Notes under the pieces: generated by a model
What the model was told of the DNA's origin: nothing
Databases searched by the model: none
The model's input: the letters and a program-made list of their open reading frames with translations, nothing else
Part shown: positions 1-5,184 of the stretch, in pieces
Numbering within the stretch: the stretch's first letter is position 1
Layout: every line of letters begins with the position of its first letter
Program-made: the position numbers and the translations under genes
IMG/VR virus record: IMGVR_UViG_3300025873_000028
Coordinates: 1 to 29,232 of that record
DNA length: 29,232 nt
Origin: a virus
Direction: 5' to 3' (one strand)

Positions 1-429
1 AATTGGCGTGGACACCCAGCTCAACTTGCCCGCAATTGCAGCGCCCAAATATTCAGCGTGAATGCGTATGTCCTTCTCGATGGCGTGATCCCCTATCACC
101 AGAACGACTCTAACCAGTGGGCCTGGGTCTCTCGGAATCCAGACCGTGAAGCTGTCAGTTGGATAGCCAGAGGTTGACCTGGGGACAACCCCGCCAGCCG
201 AATACTCGAACACAAACCAAATCCCCAACGTGAATGGCTCTGTCCAGCAGGTGAGCTGGTGGCCGACTCTAAACTCGGTCTCTTTGACTTCGTTGCAACT
301 GAAATCTACGTGTTCCTTTTGGGGGGGCATGACCTCTGTGCTTTCCCACGCTACTGCCAGCAAAGCAAGCCCAATGACAAACACAGAGGCAGCCGTTAGG
401 CGTAACCATTGTTTGGCCCTGGGCTTCAC
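1..429 (-). CDS. Exported or membrane-anchored phage protein of unknown function (partial, 3' end off window)
   Basis: An uninterrupted reading frame of 143 codons runs from a GTG at 429 to the left window edge with no stop. The N-terminus has basic residues (MKPRAKQWLR) followed by a hydrophobic stretch of about 18 residues, typical of a signal peptide or signal anchor. The rest (CNEVKETEF, two Trp and two Cys between residues 40 and 75) looks like a soluble extracytoplasmic domain. The GTG overlaps the stop of the upstream NinB-like gene as GTGA, which supports this start and translational coupling. As the last visible gene of the right early operon it could be a superinfection-exclusion or lysis-related protein, but no family is recognised. 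That the frame is coding is fairly sure; the function is not known. Confidence 0.7.
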   Translation of the reverse strand, partial: MKPRAKQWLRLTAASVFVIGLALLAVAWESTEVMPPQKEHVDFSCNEVKETEFRVGHQLTCWTEPFTLGIWFVFEYSAGGVVPRSTSGYPTDSFTVWIPRDPGPLVRVVLVIGDHAIEKDIRIHAEYLGAAIAGKLSWVSTPI

Positions 430-887
430 GCCGCCTTGTCCTTACCGAGTGTTCCCCAGTCAATCTGTTCCGCGTACATATCAAAAACCTTTTCTATGTA
501 CTCGCTCATCTGCTTCACGCCCATTTCACTTGTCACCGGGACGAATTCCATCGCCTTAACTCTGTTCTCGTAACTCAGTGGTGAGAGCGCCATCTTGCAG
601 AACCCCAAAAACTTTTCGTCATCACGGCACAGTATTGGAATCCCGCAGCGATATTTCAGCTCCAGCCTGGTCGAGTGTTCGTCATTGCCGTTGAGCTGCG
701 ATGCAACGTACTTTACTTGCATTTCCTTCATTTCATTCTGGTCCAGGCTTCTGATGCTCATTTCCTCGACCCTGATTGTCTTATGACTTCCCGCCACATT
801 GACCAATCCGTGCGCCTTAATCTGCTCGGTACACCATTGCGCCAGTTCAATGGTTTGTTCCCTGGTTTTGAGGGTGAATGTTTTCAT
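426..887 (-). CDS. NinB-like phage recombination protein (putative)
   Basis: This 153-residue protein carries the motif RSLDQN at about residues 46-51. That motif is characteristic of the NinB family, which binds single-stranded DNA and takes part in phage recombination. Length is close to lambda NinB (about 146). The middle (residues 75-105) resembles the NinB core only loosely, including 'CRDDEKFLGFCKMALSPLSYENR', so the family call rests mainly on the motif, the size and the position after replication genes, exactly where the nin region lies in lambda. ATG at 887 overlaps the stop of the phosphoesterase gene (ATGA), and its own stop overlaps the next GTG start. If not NinB, it is another phage protein with the SLDQN signature. 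Confidence 0.5.
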   Translation of the reverse strand: MKTFTLKTREQTIELAQWCTEQIKAHGLVNVAGSHKTIRVEEMSIRSLDQNEMKEMQVKYVASQLNGNDEHSTRLELKYRCGIPILCRDDEKFLGFCKMALSPLSYENRVKAMEFVPVTSEMGVKQMSEYIEKVFDMYAEQIDWGTLGKDKAA

Positions 888-2098
888 TTTATTCGCGCAT
901 CGGCCTCGACCACAGGCCGTGGGATTTCATAGGTCAAGGTAGAGTGCTTCCCGCCCTCTTTCTTGAATGTGATCATCTGCATCTGTTGGTCTGAACCGTA
1001 ACCTGCGGAGGTGTGCCAACTGTCCCGTGGTGCCAGGGTTGCAAATGCCTGGACGGTGCAGCCGTCGATCTCGATGACCTTCTCGTGGTGAATATGACCA
1101 ACCGCCCACATCCTGTGAGTTGTCCTGCCCCAGGCTTCCGCCATGTCCCGGGCCATTACGTTGACCAAGCGGGCTGGCTTGATCTTGTCGCCGTGATTTA
1201 TGCCAATGAGCCACTTGCCCCACTCGATGTAGTGCATCCAGGTGTTCGTCTCCAATATCGTTACCCGTGGTTCGTTTTCATAACGCATCGTTAGGGCGAT
1301 TTGGATGCCAATAGCTGTGTCTGGGTCGTGATTACCCCGAGCGTTCACCACGATGATCTTGTCGTGCTTCTGGAGCATTGAGTCGATGCCATATCGCAGG
1401 GTGTCAGCAGCAACCTTCATCACTCGGTGCAGCCTCGTGTCGGTGTCCACCGGGGTTCCCTTGAATGTCGTGTTGTGCGAGGTATTGGTATGGATTAGAT
1501 CGCCCACGTTGACCAATAGACCCGTCTTGGCTTCTGTGGCTCTCGAAACGAGATTGTCGATAGCCTTGCGGACAAACTCCGATGCCGTGTCTGTATCGAA
1601 ATCTGAGTGTTTTGTCTCTGGCGCAAATGCGTACATCCCGAAATGGCCGTCACCAACGAAAATTCCGTTCATCAGGCTGGGGTCGCGCTTCTTGCCGGTG
1701 AGTTTCTGTGGTTTGGCTGGTTTGACTTCTCTCGACAGCTCTTCGATGAAGGTCTTGAACGCCTCTTGCTGCCGCTCTCGGTCCATGTCCGTTTTCAGCC
1801 ACTGCTGTTTAATTTCTCCGTCACCATCCAAAAGTATCGATTTTCCTTTTACGTGATATCCCTCCGGGACGTGTCGAGCCAGGTTGGATTCTGGTGTCCA
1901 CCCGTTTTGAGCTGCGCGCTTTTCTATTGATCTGATGGTCTTGCTAATTGCCCCCGTATCCATGCCCAGCACACGGGCAACTTCGTTGATATTGCTGCCA
2001 ACACGGCCATAGGTCGCATAGATGTTGGCCTGGTTCTCATTCCAGGCGTACTGGGTGAGGCCAGGGTCGAATGGCTTGCATTTGCGTTTACCTTGCAT
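884..2098 (-). CDS. Calcineurin-like metallophosphoesterase with N-terminal HTH domain
   Basis: The 404-residue product has all the metal-binding motifs of the calcineurin-like phosphoesterase superfamily: DGH (about 150-152), GDLIHT (199-204), GNHD (255-258), NHGD (301-304) and GHIHH (334-338). These would bind two metals and hydrolyse phosphodiester bonds, so a nuclease or phosphatase acting on DNA or nucleotides in the infected cell is likely. Residues 24-66 (NENQANIYATYG...NEVARVLGMDTGAISKTIRSIEKRA) form a helix-turn-helix like those that scan DNA. The frame is open up to 2236, but ATG 2098 overlaps the stop of the preceding small gene (TAATG) and has a GGA-rich site upstream, so that start is chosen. 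It lies in the replication operon between the P-like and NinB-like genes, suggesting a role in DNA replication or recombination. SbcD-like exonuclease activity is one option; the substrate is unknown. Confidence 0.8.
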   Translation of the reverse strand: MQGKRKCKPFDPGLTQYAWNENQANIYATYGRVGSNINEVARVLGMDTGAISKTIRSIEKRAAQNGWTPESNLARHVPEGYHVKGKSILLDGDGEIKQQWLKTDMDRERQQEAFKTFIEELSREVKPAKPQKLTGKKRDPSLMNGIFVGDGHFGMYAFAPETKHSDFDTDTASEFVRKAIDNLVSRATEAKTGLLVNVGDLIHTNTSHNTTFKGTPVDTDTRLHRVMKVAADTLRYGIDSMLQKHDKIIVVNARGNHDPDTAIGIQIALTMRYENEPRVTILETNTWMHYIEWGKWLIGINHGDKIKPARLVNVMARDMAEAWGRTTHRMWAVGHIHHEKVIEIDGCTVQAFATLAPRDSWHTSAGYGSDQQMQMITFKKEGGKHSTLTYEIPRPVVEADARIK

Positions 2099-2331
2099 TA
2101 GCCGTCTATCCAATGTTGTTCGCTGAGAATTTTCATGGTTTTGTTTGCCCTTTTTTGAGTCGCTGGACCCATAGTAGGATAATAATATTGGATCATTTCC
2201 ATTTGCGCCCTGGCGGTATTTTGGGGCCGCCGCCACATGGGGCTAACGTGGGACTTTGCTGACCACAGGCCGTTTCGACGCAATATCTCGCGGACATCTG
2301 CACAAGTCTCGTAACAGTCGTCTTGCGTCAC
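2098..2331 (-). CDS. Small phage protein, unknown function (77 aa)
   Basis: A 77-residue frame starts at GTG 2331, overlaps the stop of the P-like gene as GTGA, and is preceded by AGGA about 10 bases upstream. Its stop overlaps the ATG of the phosphoesterase gene as TAATG. These two coupled junctions are the main reason to call it a gene. The N-terminal half (TQDDCYETCADVREILRRNG) is predicted helical with two Cys; the middle has 'MWRRPQNTARAQMEMIQYYYP', the end is basic. No family is recognised. Position between the helicase loader and the phosphoesterase suggests a DNA-metabolism accessory protein. Confidence 0.6.
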   Translation of the reverse strand: MTQDDCYETCADVREILRRNGLWSAKSHVSPMWRRPQNTARAQMEMIQYYYPTMGPATQKRANKTMKILSEQHWIDG

Positions 2332-2726
2332 AGGCCCAGTTCCTGCTTCATCTGCTTGATTTTGCGGTGGAATTCCTCTTTCGGAATCCGTTTCGATTCC
2401 GGTGCTGGTAGGAATGGCCGGTGACACGGAACCTTAACCGGACGACAGTAGCTTTTGAATATCCCGAGATTCAAAAACCCCTGGTGATTCTCTGCCAATC
2501 CCAGTCCGTGCTTCAGTTCGTCTTCAGAGAATTCAAGTAGGGCCTGGGACCAATCGTTGAACATCTGAGACCCGACTGGCTCATGGATAAGATTGAAGCT
2601 AGTGAGCTTCCCCCACACGCGGCTCATCACCAATGCCCGCCGCTTGGACCCTTCGCTCATACGCTCGCTGTTGTTCGTCGAAGTATTCCCCCCGAGACTG
2701 CCTACGATTGCCATTGCTGTTTGCAT
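2328..2726 (-). CDS. P-like phage replication protein (helicase-loader type, putative)
   Basis: The 132-residue product resembles the core of lambda P-like proteins: 'SRVWGKLTSFNLIHEPVGSQMFNDWSQALLEFSEDELKHGL...NHQGFLNLGIFKSYCRP' has the usual pattern of an organism-spanning 'W..L...YG..W....W...L..LS...I..GL' helical domain. P-type proteins recruit the host DnaB helicase to the phage origin. The start at 2726 is chosen because GGAG lies 9 bases upstream; the frame is open to 2879, and a later ATG at 2660 has only a weak site. With this start the gene overlaps the 3' end of the O-like gene by 128 bases in another frame. The next gene starts inside its stop (GTGA). Order O-like then P-like supports the call. 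The first ~20 residues may be absent if the later ATG is used. Confidence 0.6.
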   Translation of the reverse strand: MQTAMAIVGSLGGNTSTNNSERMSEGSKRRALVMSRVWGKLTSFNLIHEPVGSQMFNDWSQALLEFSEDELKHGLGLAENHQGFLNLGIFKSYCRPVKVPCHRPFLPAPESKRIPKEEFHRKIKQMKQELGL

Positions 2727-3402
2727 TTTTATTTTCTCCGTTGGACATTTGGGAATGAAGACTGGCGAATTTTTTCCTGAGATTTGAAACGCTAAGAATC
2801 TGTGATTTCCAGAAACTGTCATGGTTGGCGTATAGAAATACTTGCTCGATCTCTTCGTGCGTGTATCCATCACGCTCACGCATCAAGCGGACAGTGTTAG
2901 CCCAGCTATCAAGATTTGGGGGTTTTGTCTTTGGTGCTGCAATCAAGACGCGATAAAATATCACCCCGGCTAATTCCAGGTCAGCGTCAGAGAATTTATT
3001 CTCGGACTCTTTCTTTACTTCTTTACTTCTTATCTTCTTTACTTCTTCTAGTGTGGTTGTTGGGACGGTGCTGGGCTGGTCGTTGAGCTGGTAGGAATTG
3101 TACGAAAGCACCGTGATTATTGAGTATCGGCTGGTCGTTCGGACGGTGATCGCTTGGTCGTTCACTAGGTTGTTCAAAAAGGCCCTTATTTTGGCCTCAG
3201 ATACGCCCGTTTTTTGACTGTATGCCTTCCTTCCAAACACCAATTGTCCGCGCTCGATGGTGATGTTTTGCCCGTTAAAAAACTTGGTTTTTTTGGAATG
3301 GTTCGCGTCCAAAAGTAGGTGAATCCAAACAGCGAAGTTTTCGGGGTCTTTGACTACCCAGCTCTCCCTGATCTTCCGGTGCAGTTTGATCCAACCGGCC
3401 AT
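2599..3402 (-). CDS. Phage replication initiator (O-like, winged-helix plus C-terminal domain)
   Basis: The 267-residue protein has two parts seen in many phage replication proteins. Residues 1-110 start WIKLHRKIRESWVVKDPENF and continue through 'IERGQLVFGRKAYSQKTGVSEAKIRAFLNNLVNDQAI', a winged helix that usually binds the origin. A low-complexity linker (~115-135) is followed by 'ANTVRLMRERDGYTHEEIEQVFLYANHDSFWKSQILSVSNLRKKFASLHSQM' (about 165-220), the C-terminal domain that in related proteins contacts single-stranded DNA or the helicase loader. The tail is basic and Asn/Gln rich. ATG 3402 overlaps the upstream stop as TAATG. It is followed by the P-like gene, as in lambda. Its own gene often holds the origin; the Lys/Ser-rich linker at about 2990-3070 has short T/C-rich repeats on the plus strand, but I cannot prove an origin. 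Confidence 0.75.
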   Translation of the reverse strand: MAGWIKLHRKIRESWVVKDPENFAVWIHLLLDANHSKKTKFFNGQNITIERGQLVFGRKAYSQKTGVSEAKIRAFLNNLVNDQAITVRTTSRYSIITVLSYNSYQLNDQPSTVPTTTLEEVKKIRSKEVKKESENKFSDADLELAGVIFYRVLIAAPKTKPPNLDSWANTVRLMRERDGYTHEEIEQVFLYANHDSFWKSQILSVSNLRKKFASLHSQMSNGENKNANSNGNRRQSRGEYFDEQQRAYERRVQAAGIGDEPRVGEAH

Positions 3403-3569
3403 TATTCAAGTCTCCAGAACGATATCGCCTCTCTCTCGGCGGCGATCACCTTCAATTGCTCTTCGTAGTCTGCCCTGATTTTTCTTGCGATTTCTTCGCC
3501 GTCAGCTATGCGCTTCTCTGCTTCCAGAATCATTTTATCTCTAGTCTCAAGGTCAATGATGTCTTTCAT
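3402..3569 (-). CDS. Small coiled-coil protein, unknown (55 aa)
   Basis: Hand translation gives a 55-residue frame beginning MKDIIDLETRDKMILEAEKR. It is strongly charged, with a continuous amphipathic helix (EEIARKIRADYEEQLKVIAAERE) likely to form a coiled coil. The stop overlaps the ATG of the replication initiator as TAATG, and the ATG lies 6 bases after the stop of the small membrane protein gene, so it fits the operon without gaps. No clear ribosome-binding site is seen at the first ATG; an internal ATG at residue 13 is possible. No family is recognised. Confidence 0.55.
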   Translation of the reverse strand: MKDIIDLETRDKMILEAEKRIADGEEIARKIRADYEEQLKVIAAEREAISFWRLE

Positions 3570-3575
3570 GAGGGG

Positions 3576-3860
3576 TCACTGGGTCCGCTCAATTGCTGGA
3601 AGATAGTGATCAAGGATCACTGTCTTGCATGTAATCATCACATCAACAGCCTGGTCAGCAACTCTGTAGGTCAGTCGTGGGTAGTTCGCGAACCAGCACT
3701 CGACCCCGTCAACATTCAATGTGACCTGGGGAATTTGTGGCACTGGCACTGGCTCTCCCGCAGTCTCTTGCTGTTCCTTTTCCACTGGGAGCGACAAGAA
3801 TACGATCGCGGTGATGACTGCTCCCGCCATTGCCGCTAGGGTGATTCTGAGTGTTGTCAT
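3576..3860 (-). CDS. Small single-pass membrane or lipid-facing protein, unknown
   Basis: The 94-residue product has an N-terminal membrane segment (LAAMAGAVITAIVFLSLPV, about residues 8-26), then a charged Glu/Gln stretch, a proline/valine linker (EPVPVPQIPQV) and a C-terminal domain with two Cys (VECWFANYPRL and MITCKTVILDHYL). The start at ATG 3860 is chosen for GGAG about 10 bases upstream; an ATG five codons earlier (3875) has a poorer site. The gene overlaps the 3' part of the Cro-like frame by about 150 bases in a different frame. It could be an early phage membrane protein affecting host functions; no family is recognised. Confidence 0.6.
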   Translation of the reverse strand: MTTLRITLAAMAGAVITAIVFLSLPVEKEQQETAGEPVPVPQIPQVTLNVDGVECWFANYPRLTYRVADQAVDVMITCKTVILDHYLPAIERTQ

Positions 3861-4095
3861 GTGGACTGACTCCAAACTTGTGTTCCGCGAATATGTCGGG
3901 GCGCAACTTCTCGCTGGAAATTGTCCCGTTGGTCAGATGTTCGATTTTTTTACAATATACAGGGGGTATTCTCCGGTGGCCTGATACCCACTGACTAACA
4001 AAACTTGGGGCAACACCTAACTCCTCGGCCAAAATCTTCTGGGAACCGAGAACCTCTGCCGCTGCCTTAACTGGATTTTGCATTTTTGGTGTCAT
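3709..4095 (-). CDS. Cro-like HTH transcription regulator
   Basis: Residues ~5-60 (MQNPVKAAAEVLGSQKILAEELGVAPSFVSQWVSGHRRIPP, then CKKIEHLTNG and LRPDIF) match the Cro/YdaS type of phage regulator: a helix-turn-helix with 'LAEELGV..S.VSQWV.G.R.IP' followed by the 'IE..T.G......LRPD' signature. It is the first gene of the leftward early operon that contains the O/P-like genes, so it corresponds to lambda Cro. It would bind the operators at 4128-4141 and 4166-4179 and turn down the repressor promoter. The open frame reaches 4134, but the predicted transcript starts near 4118, so ATG 4095 or 4083 is preferred. None has a clear ribosome-binding site. The frame runs on after the usual Cro end for about 65 residues of Ser/Gly/His-rich sequence that overlaps the next gene. 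That extension is odd and may be only weakly constrained. Confidence 0.75.
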   Translation of the reverse strand: MTPKMQNPVKAAAEVLGSQKILAEELGVAPSFVSQWVSGHRRIPPVYCKKIEHLTNGTISSEKLRPDIFAEHKFGVSPHDNTQNHPSGNGGSSHHRDRILVAPSGKGTARDCGRASASATNSPGHIEC

Positions 4096-4124
4096 CAAAG
4101 TTAAAATCATAAATAGATGGATAA

Positions 4125-4154
4125 ATATTAGCAAATGCTAATTATATTTGTCAA
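4125..4154 (-). promoter_or_regulatory. Leftward early promoter (Cro-O-P operon)
   Basis: On the minus strand a perfect -35 TTGACA (4154-4149) is followed after 18 bases by TAATAT (4130-4125). Transcription should start near 4118, just ahead of the Cro-like gene. An operator (4128-4141) covers the -10 end, so repressor binding would block it. It is the functional counterpart of lambda PR. Confidence 0.65.
4128..4141. promoter_or_regulatory. Operator copy 1 (TTAGCA-N2-TGCTAA)
   Basis: The 14-mer TTAGCAAATGCTAA has perfect 6-base inverted arms. It overlaps the -10 of the leftward promoter. The same motif recurs at 4166, 4800 and 4825, all at promoters around the repressor gene, so it is read as the binding site of the CI-like and/or Cro-like protein. 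Confidence 0.7.
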
Positions 4155-4165
4155 GCACAAATCAA

Positions 4166-4179
4166 TTGACAAATGCTAA
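4166..4179. promoter_or_regulatory. Operator copy 2 (TTGACAAATGCTAA)
   Basis: This copy matches copy 1 at 12 of 14 positions; its changed left arm doubles as the -35 TTGACA of the rightward repressor promoter. A site that overlaps the -35 of the repressor's own promoter would suit Cro-like repression or autoregulation. Confidence 0.6.
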
Positions 4180-4193
4180 TTTCATTGGATAAG
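4166..4193 (+). promoter_or_regulatory. Repressor maintenance-type promoter
   Basis: TTGACA (4166-4171) is followed after 16 bases by GATAAG (4188-4193), or after 17 by ATAAGT, a weaker -10. The start would fall near 4200, giving a leader of about 20 bases before the GTG of the repressor. It is back-to-back with the leftward promoter, their -35 hexamers separated by 11 bases. This is the lambda PRM/PR geometry, although the exact -10 is uncertain. Confidence 0.45.
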
Positions 4194-4219
4194 TTACGAT
4201 TTGTAGTCAGAATGGGAAA

Positions 4220-4546
4220 GTGGACATACAAACTGTCAGAATCAACAATTTACGAGCAACCATTGCCGGGAAGTCTGACAATGCTGCCGATTTTGCGCGT
4301 AAATTCAACCTCGATGCGAGCTACATATCCCAGGTTTTGAACGGCCACAGGGGGTTTGGCGAAAAGGCTGCGAGAAAGTTCGAGAAACAGGCAAAGTTGA
4401 GGCCAGGCGAACTCGATGAGACGAAGTCTGGTGGTCCGATTCAAGAGGTTGGGGCAATCATGAGCGACCTGGGGGCCGACGATCAGCGCCGGGTACTGGA
4501 TGCTGCGCGGGCCTTTCACGCCCTTGCGAAACAGAAAGATCGATGA
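4220..4546 (+). CDS. CI-like phage repressor without a self-cleavage domain
   Basis: This 108-residue protein has a helix-turn-helix at about residues 20-46 (ADFARKFNLDASYISQVLNGHRGFGEKAARKFE), of the lambda-repressor-like fold, and a short C-terminal helix pair ('VGAIMSDLGADDQRRVLDAARAFHAL') that may mediate dimerisation. It has no S24/LexA-type peptidase domain: lambda CI is about 237 residues with an Ala-Gly cleavage site and Ser/Lys dyad, none of which is present. It therefore cannot be inactivated by RecA-stimulated self-cleavage. GTG 4220 is the only start in this frame after the stop at 4190-4192; a typical ribosome site is lacking, so translation may be weak or near-leaderless as for lambda cI. 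It is divergent from the Cro-like gene and flanked by operators on both sides. It could instead be a CII-type activator, but its position argues for the immunity repressor. Confidence 0.7.
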   Translation: MDIQTVRINNLRATIAGKSDNAADFARKFNLDASYISQVLNGHRGFGEKAARKFEKQAKLRPGELDETKSGGPIQEVGAIMSDLGADDQRRVLDAARAFHALAKQKDR

Positions 4547-4634
4547 CCAATTTGGTTAGAATGTCTTGGTGTTCGTAGCTAAGTTGCGGGTATATCTTGT
4601 TGAATTCATCGACTAGCGGATTGGGGTTTCCCAT
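4458..4634 (-). CDS. Candidate LexA-controlled antirepressor (58 aa, unknown family)
   Basis: The frame starts at ATG 4634 with AGGTG eight bases upstream and encodes 58 residues. The N-terminal half (NPLVDEFNKIYPQLSYEHQDILTKLVIDLS) is a convincing pair of amphipathic helices, with wording like the C-terminal 'LS.E.Q..IL......L' helices of phage repressors. The C-terminal 22 residues are Arg/Pro/Gly rich and are encoded antisense to the last 89 bases of the repressor gene, so they may be constrained by it. A promoter with a LexA box lies 60-90 bases upstream. A small SOS-induced protein next to a non-cleavable repressor would fit an antirepressor that binds the repressor, perhaps by mimicking its dimerisation helices. 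That function is inference. If the protein is not made, the same transcript is still antisense to the repressor gene. Confidence 0.55.
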   Translation of the reverse strand: MGNPNPLVDEFNKIYPQLSYEHQDILTKLVIDLSVSQGRERPAQHPVPGADRRPPGRS

Positions 4635-4693
4635 TTGCGGCACCTAACTGCTTGGCTTCCCTGGGTGTTCGTTTTATCAAGCAGTCCGTTGAT

Positions 4694-4722
4694 TTTATAC
4701 TACTGTACATTTTATCAGTAAA
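4694..4722 (-). promoter_or_regulatory. SOS promoter with LexA box, leftward
   Basis: The plus-strand 20-mer TACTGTACATTTTATCAGTA (4701-4720) has the exact outer arms of the gammaproteobacterial LexA box (TACTG-N10-CAGTA) and matches the alternating-TA consensus at 15 of 20 positions. On the minus strand TTTACT (4722-4717) and TATAAA (4699-4694) are 17 bases apart, and the box fills that spacer, so LexA would cover the promoter directly. Transcription would start near 4687 and run into the 58-residue gene. Confidence 0.7.
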
Positions 4723-4799
4723 CAACCCCTGAGCTAATTCCTTAGCGCAGACCTGCCGCCGACCCAATTTCACGGAGCTACAAATTATTTTGAAAATAA

Positions 4800-4813
4800 T
4801 TAGCAATTGCTAT
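4800..4813. promoter_or_regulatory. Operator copy 3 (TTAGCAATTGCTAT)
   Basis: It differs from a perfect TTAGCA-AT-TGCTAA palindrome only at the last base and ends on the first base of the -35 of the rightward early promoter. Same motif as the copies at 4128, 4166 and 4825. Confidence 0.65.
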
Positions 4814-4841
4814 TGACACGATATTTAGCGTTTGCTAATGT
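4813..4841 (+). promoter_or_regulatory. Rightward early promoter (recombination-integration operon)
   Basis: A perfect TTGACA (4813-4818) is followed after exactly 17 bases by TAATGT (4836-4841). Operator copies 3 and 4 overlap the -35 and the spacer/-10. It drives the genes from 4891 towards integrase and corresponds to lambda PL. Confidence 0.75.
4825..4838. promoter_or_regulatory. Operator copy 4 (TTAGCGTTTGCTAA)
   Basis: An inverted repeat with five of six arm bases paired, lying over the spacer and first bases of the -10 of the rightward early promoter. Centre-to-centre distance from copy 3 is 25 bases, which would place two bound dimers on a similar face of the helix. Confidence 0.7.
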
Positions 4842-4890
4842 ACTCCCAGAAGCAGAAAAACAGCAAAAACCCACCCTTGGAGGACTCGAT

Positions 4891-5139
4891 ATGAGTTTAG
4901 CCCTACCGCTAGAAGGAACCCCCGCAAGGGATGCCCTAGACATTCAACACCTAGTTGATGTCACCATAAGCCGAGAGTTTTCAACTCTCTCCGATTCACG
5001 CCAGGCCGCTCGTAAGTCTTTCGGCCCTGGAATCCTCAGAGTCAACACTCTGACCTTGATGGCAGACGGCAGCTTGAAACTGCTTTCTTGGGGGCCAAGG
5101 CTGGGCCGCAAGGTTCTCTGGAACTTCGGCAGGGTCTAA
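4891..5139 (+). CDS. Small first gene of the left early operon, unknown (82 aa)
   Basis: The ATG at 4891 has a strong GGAGG seven bases upstream; the frame is open earlier, but that part overlaps the promoter and operators. The 82-residue product is basic at its C-terminal end (GRKVLWNFGRV) and has Arg/Lys in the middle (SDSRQAARKSFG). It stands where lambda N stands, first after the leftward promoter, yet it has no N-terminal arginine-rich RNA-binding motif, so an antitermination role is only a possibility. No family is recognised. A UUCG-capped hairpin lies 20 bases after the stop. Confidence 0.65.
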   Translation: MSLALPLEGTPARDALDIQHLVDVTISREFSTLSDSRQAARKSFGPGILRVNTLTLMADGSLKLLSWGPRLGRKVLWNFGRV

Positions 5140-5158
5140 CAGACCTCAACCACCACCA

Positions 5159-5174
5159 GGGAGCTTCGGCTCCC
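5159..5174 (+). other. UUCG-capped RNA hairpin
   Basis: GGGAGCTTCGGCTCCC folds into a perfect 6-base stem with a UUCG tetraloop. No T-run follows, so it is not a standard intrinsic terminator. It may stabilise the upstream mRNA or serve as an RNA-binding or processing site. A similar GCTTCGGC-centred stem recurs at 5417. Confidence 0.6.
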
Positions 5175-5184
5175 TAAGCCAGTA

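Noticed and set aside
1353-1856. 167-codon plus-strand frame
   Set aside because: Antisense to the phosphoesterase gene, whose metal-binding motifs are clear on the other strand; Ser/Arg-rich shadow.
2098-2236. Longer start for the phosphoesterase (ATG 2236)
   Set aside because: The coupled TAATG junction at 2098 and a separate coupled 77-codon gene in this stretch explain it better; the extra 46 residues look like shadow sequence.
3278-3300. A7 and A6 runs in the O-like gene (and A7 in the Cro-like gene near 3943) as programmed frameshift sites
   Set aside because: Both reading frames continue normally through the runs, and no stimulatory hairpin or fitting alternate frame was seen.
4606-4806. 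66-codon minus-strand frame across the LexA-box promoter
   Set aside because: Its start would lie upstream of the predicted promoter and inside an operator; there is no ribosome site.
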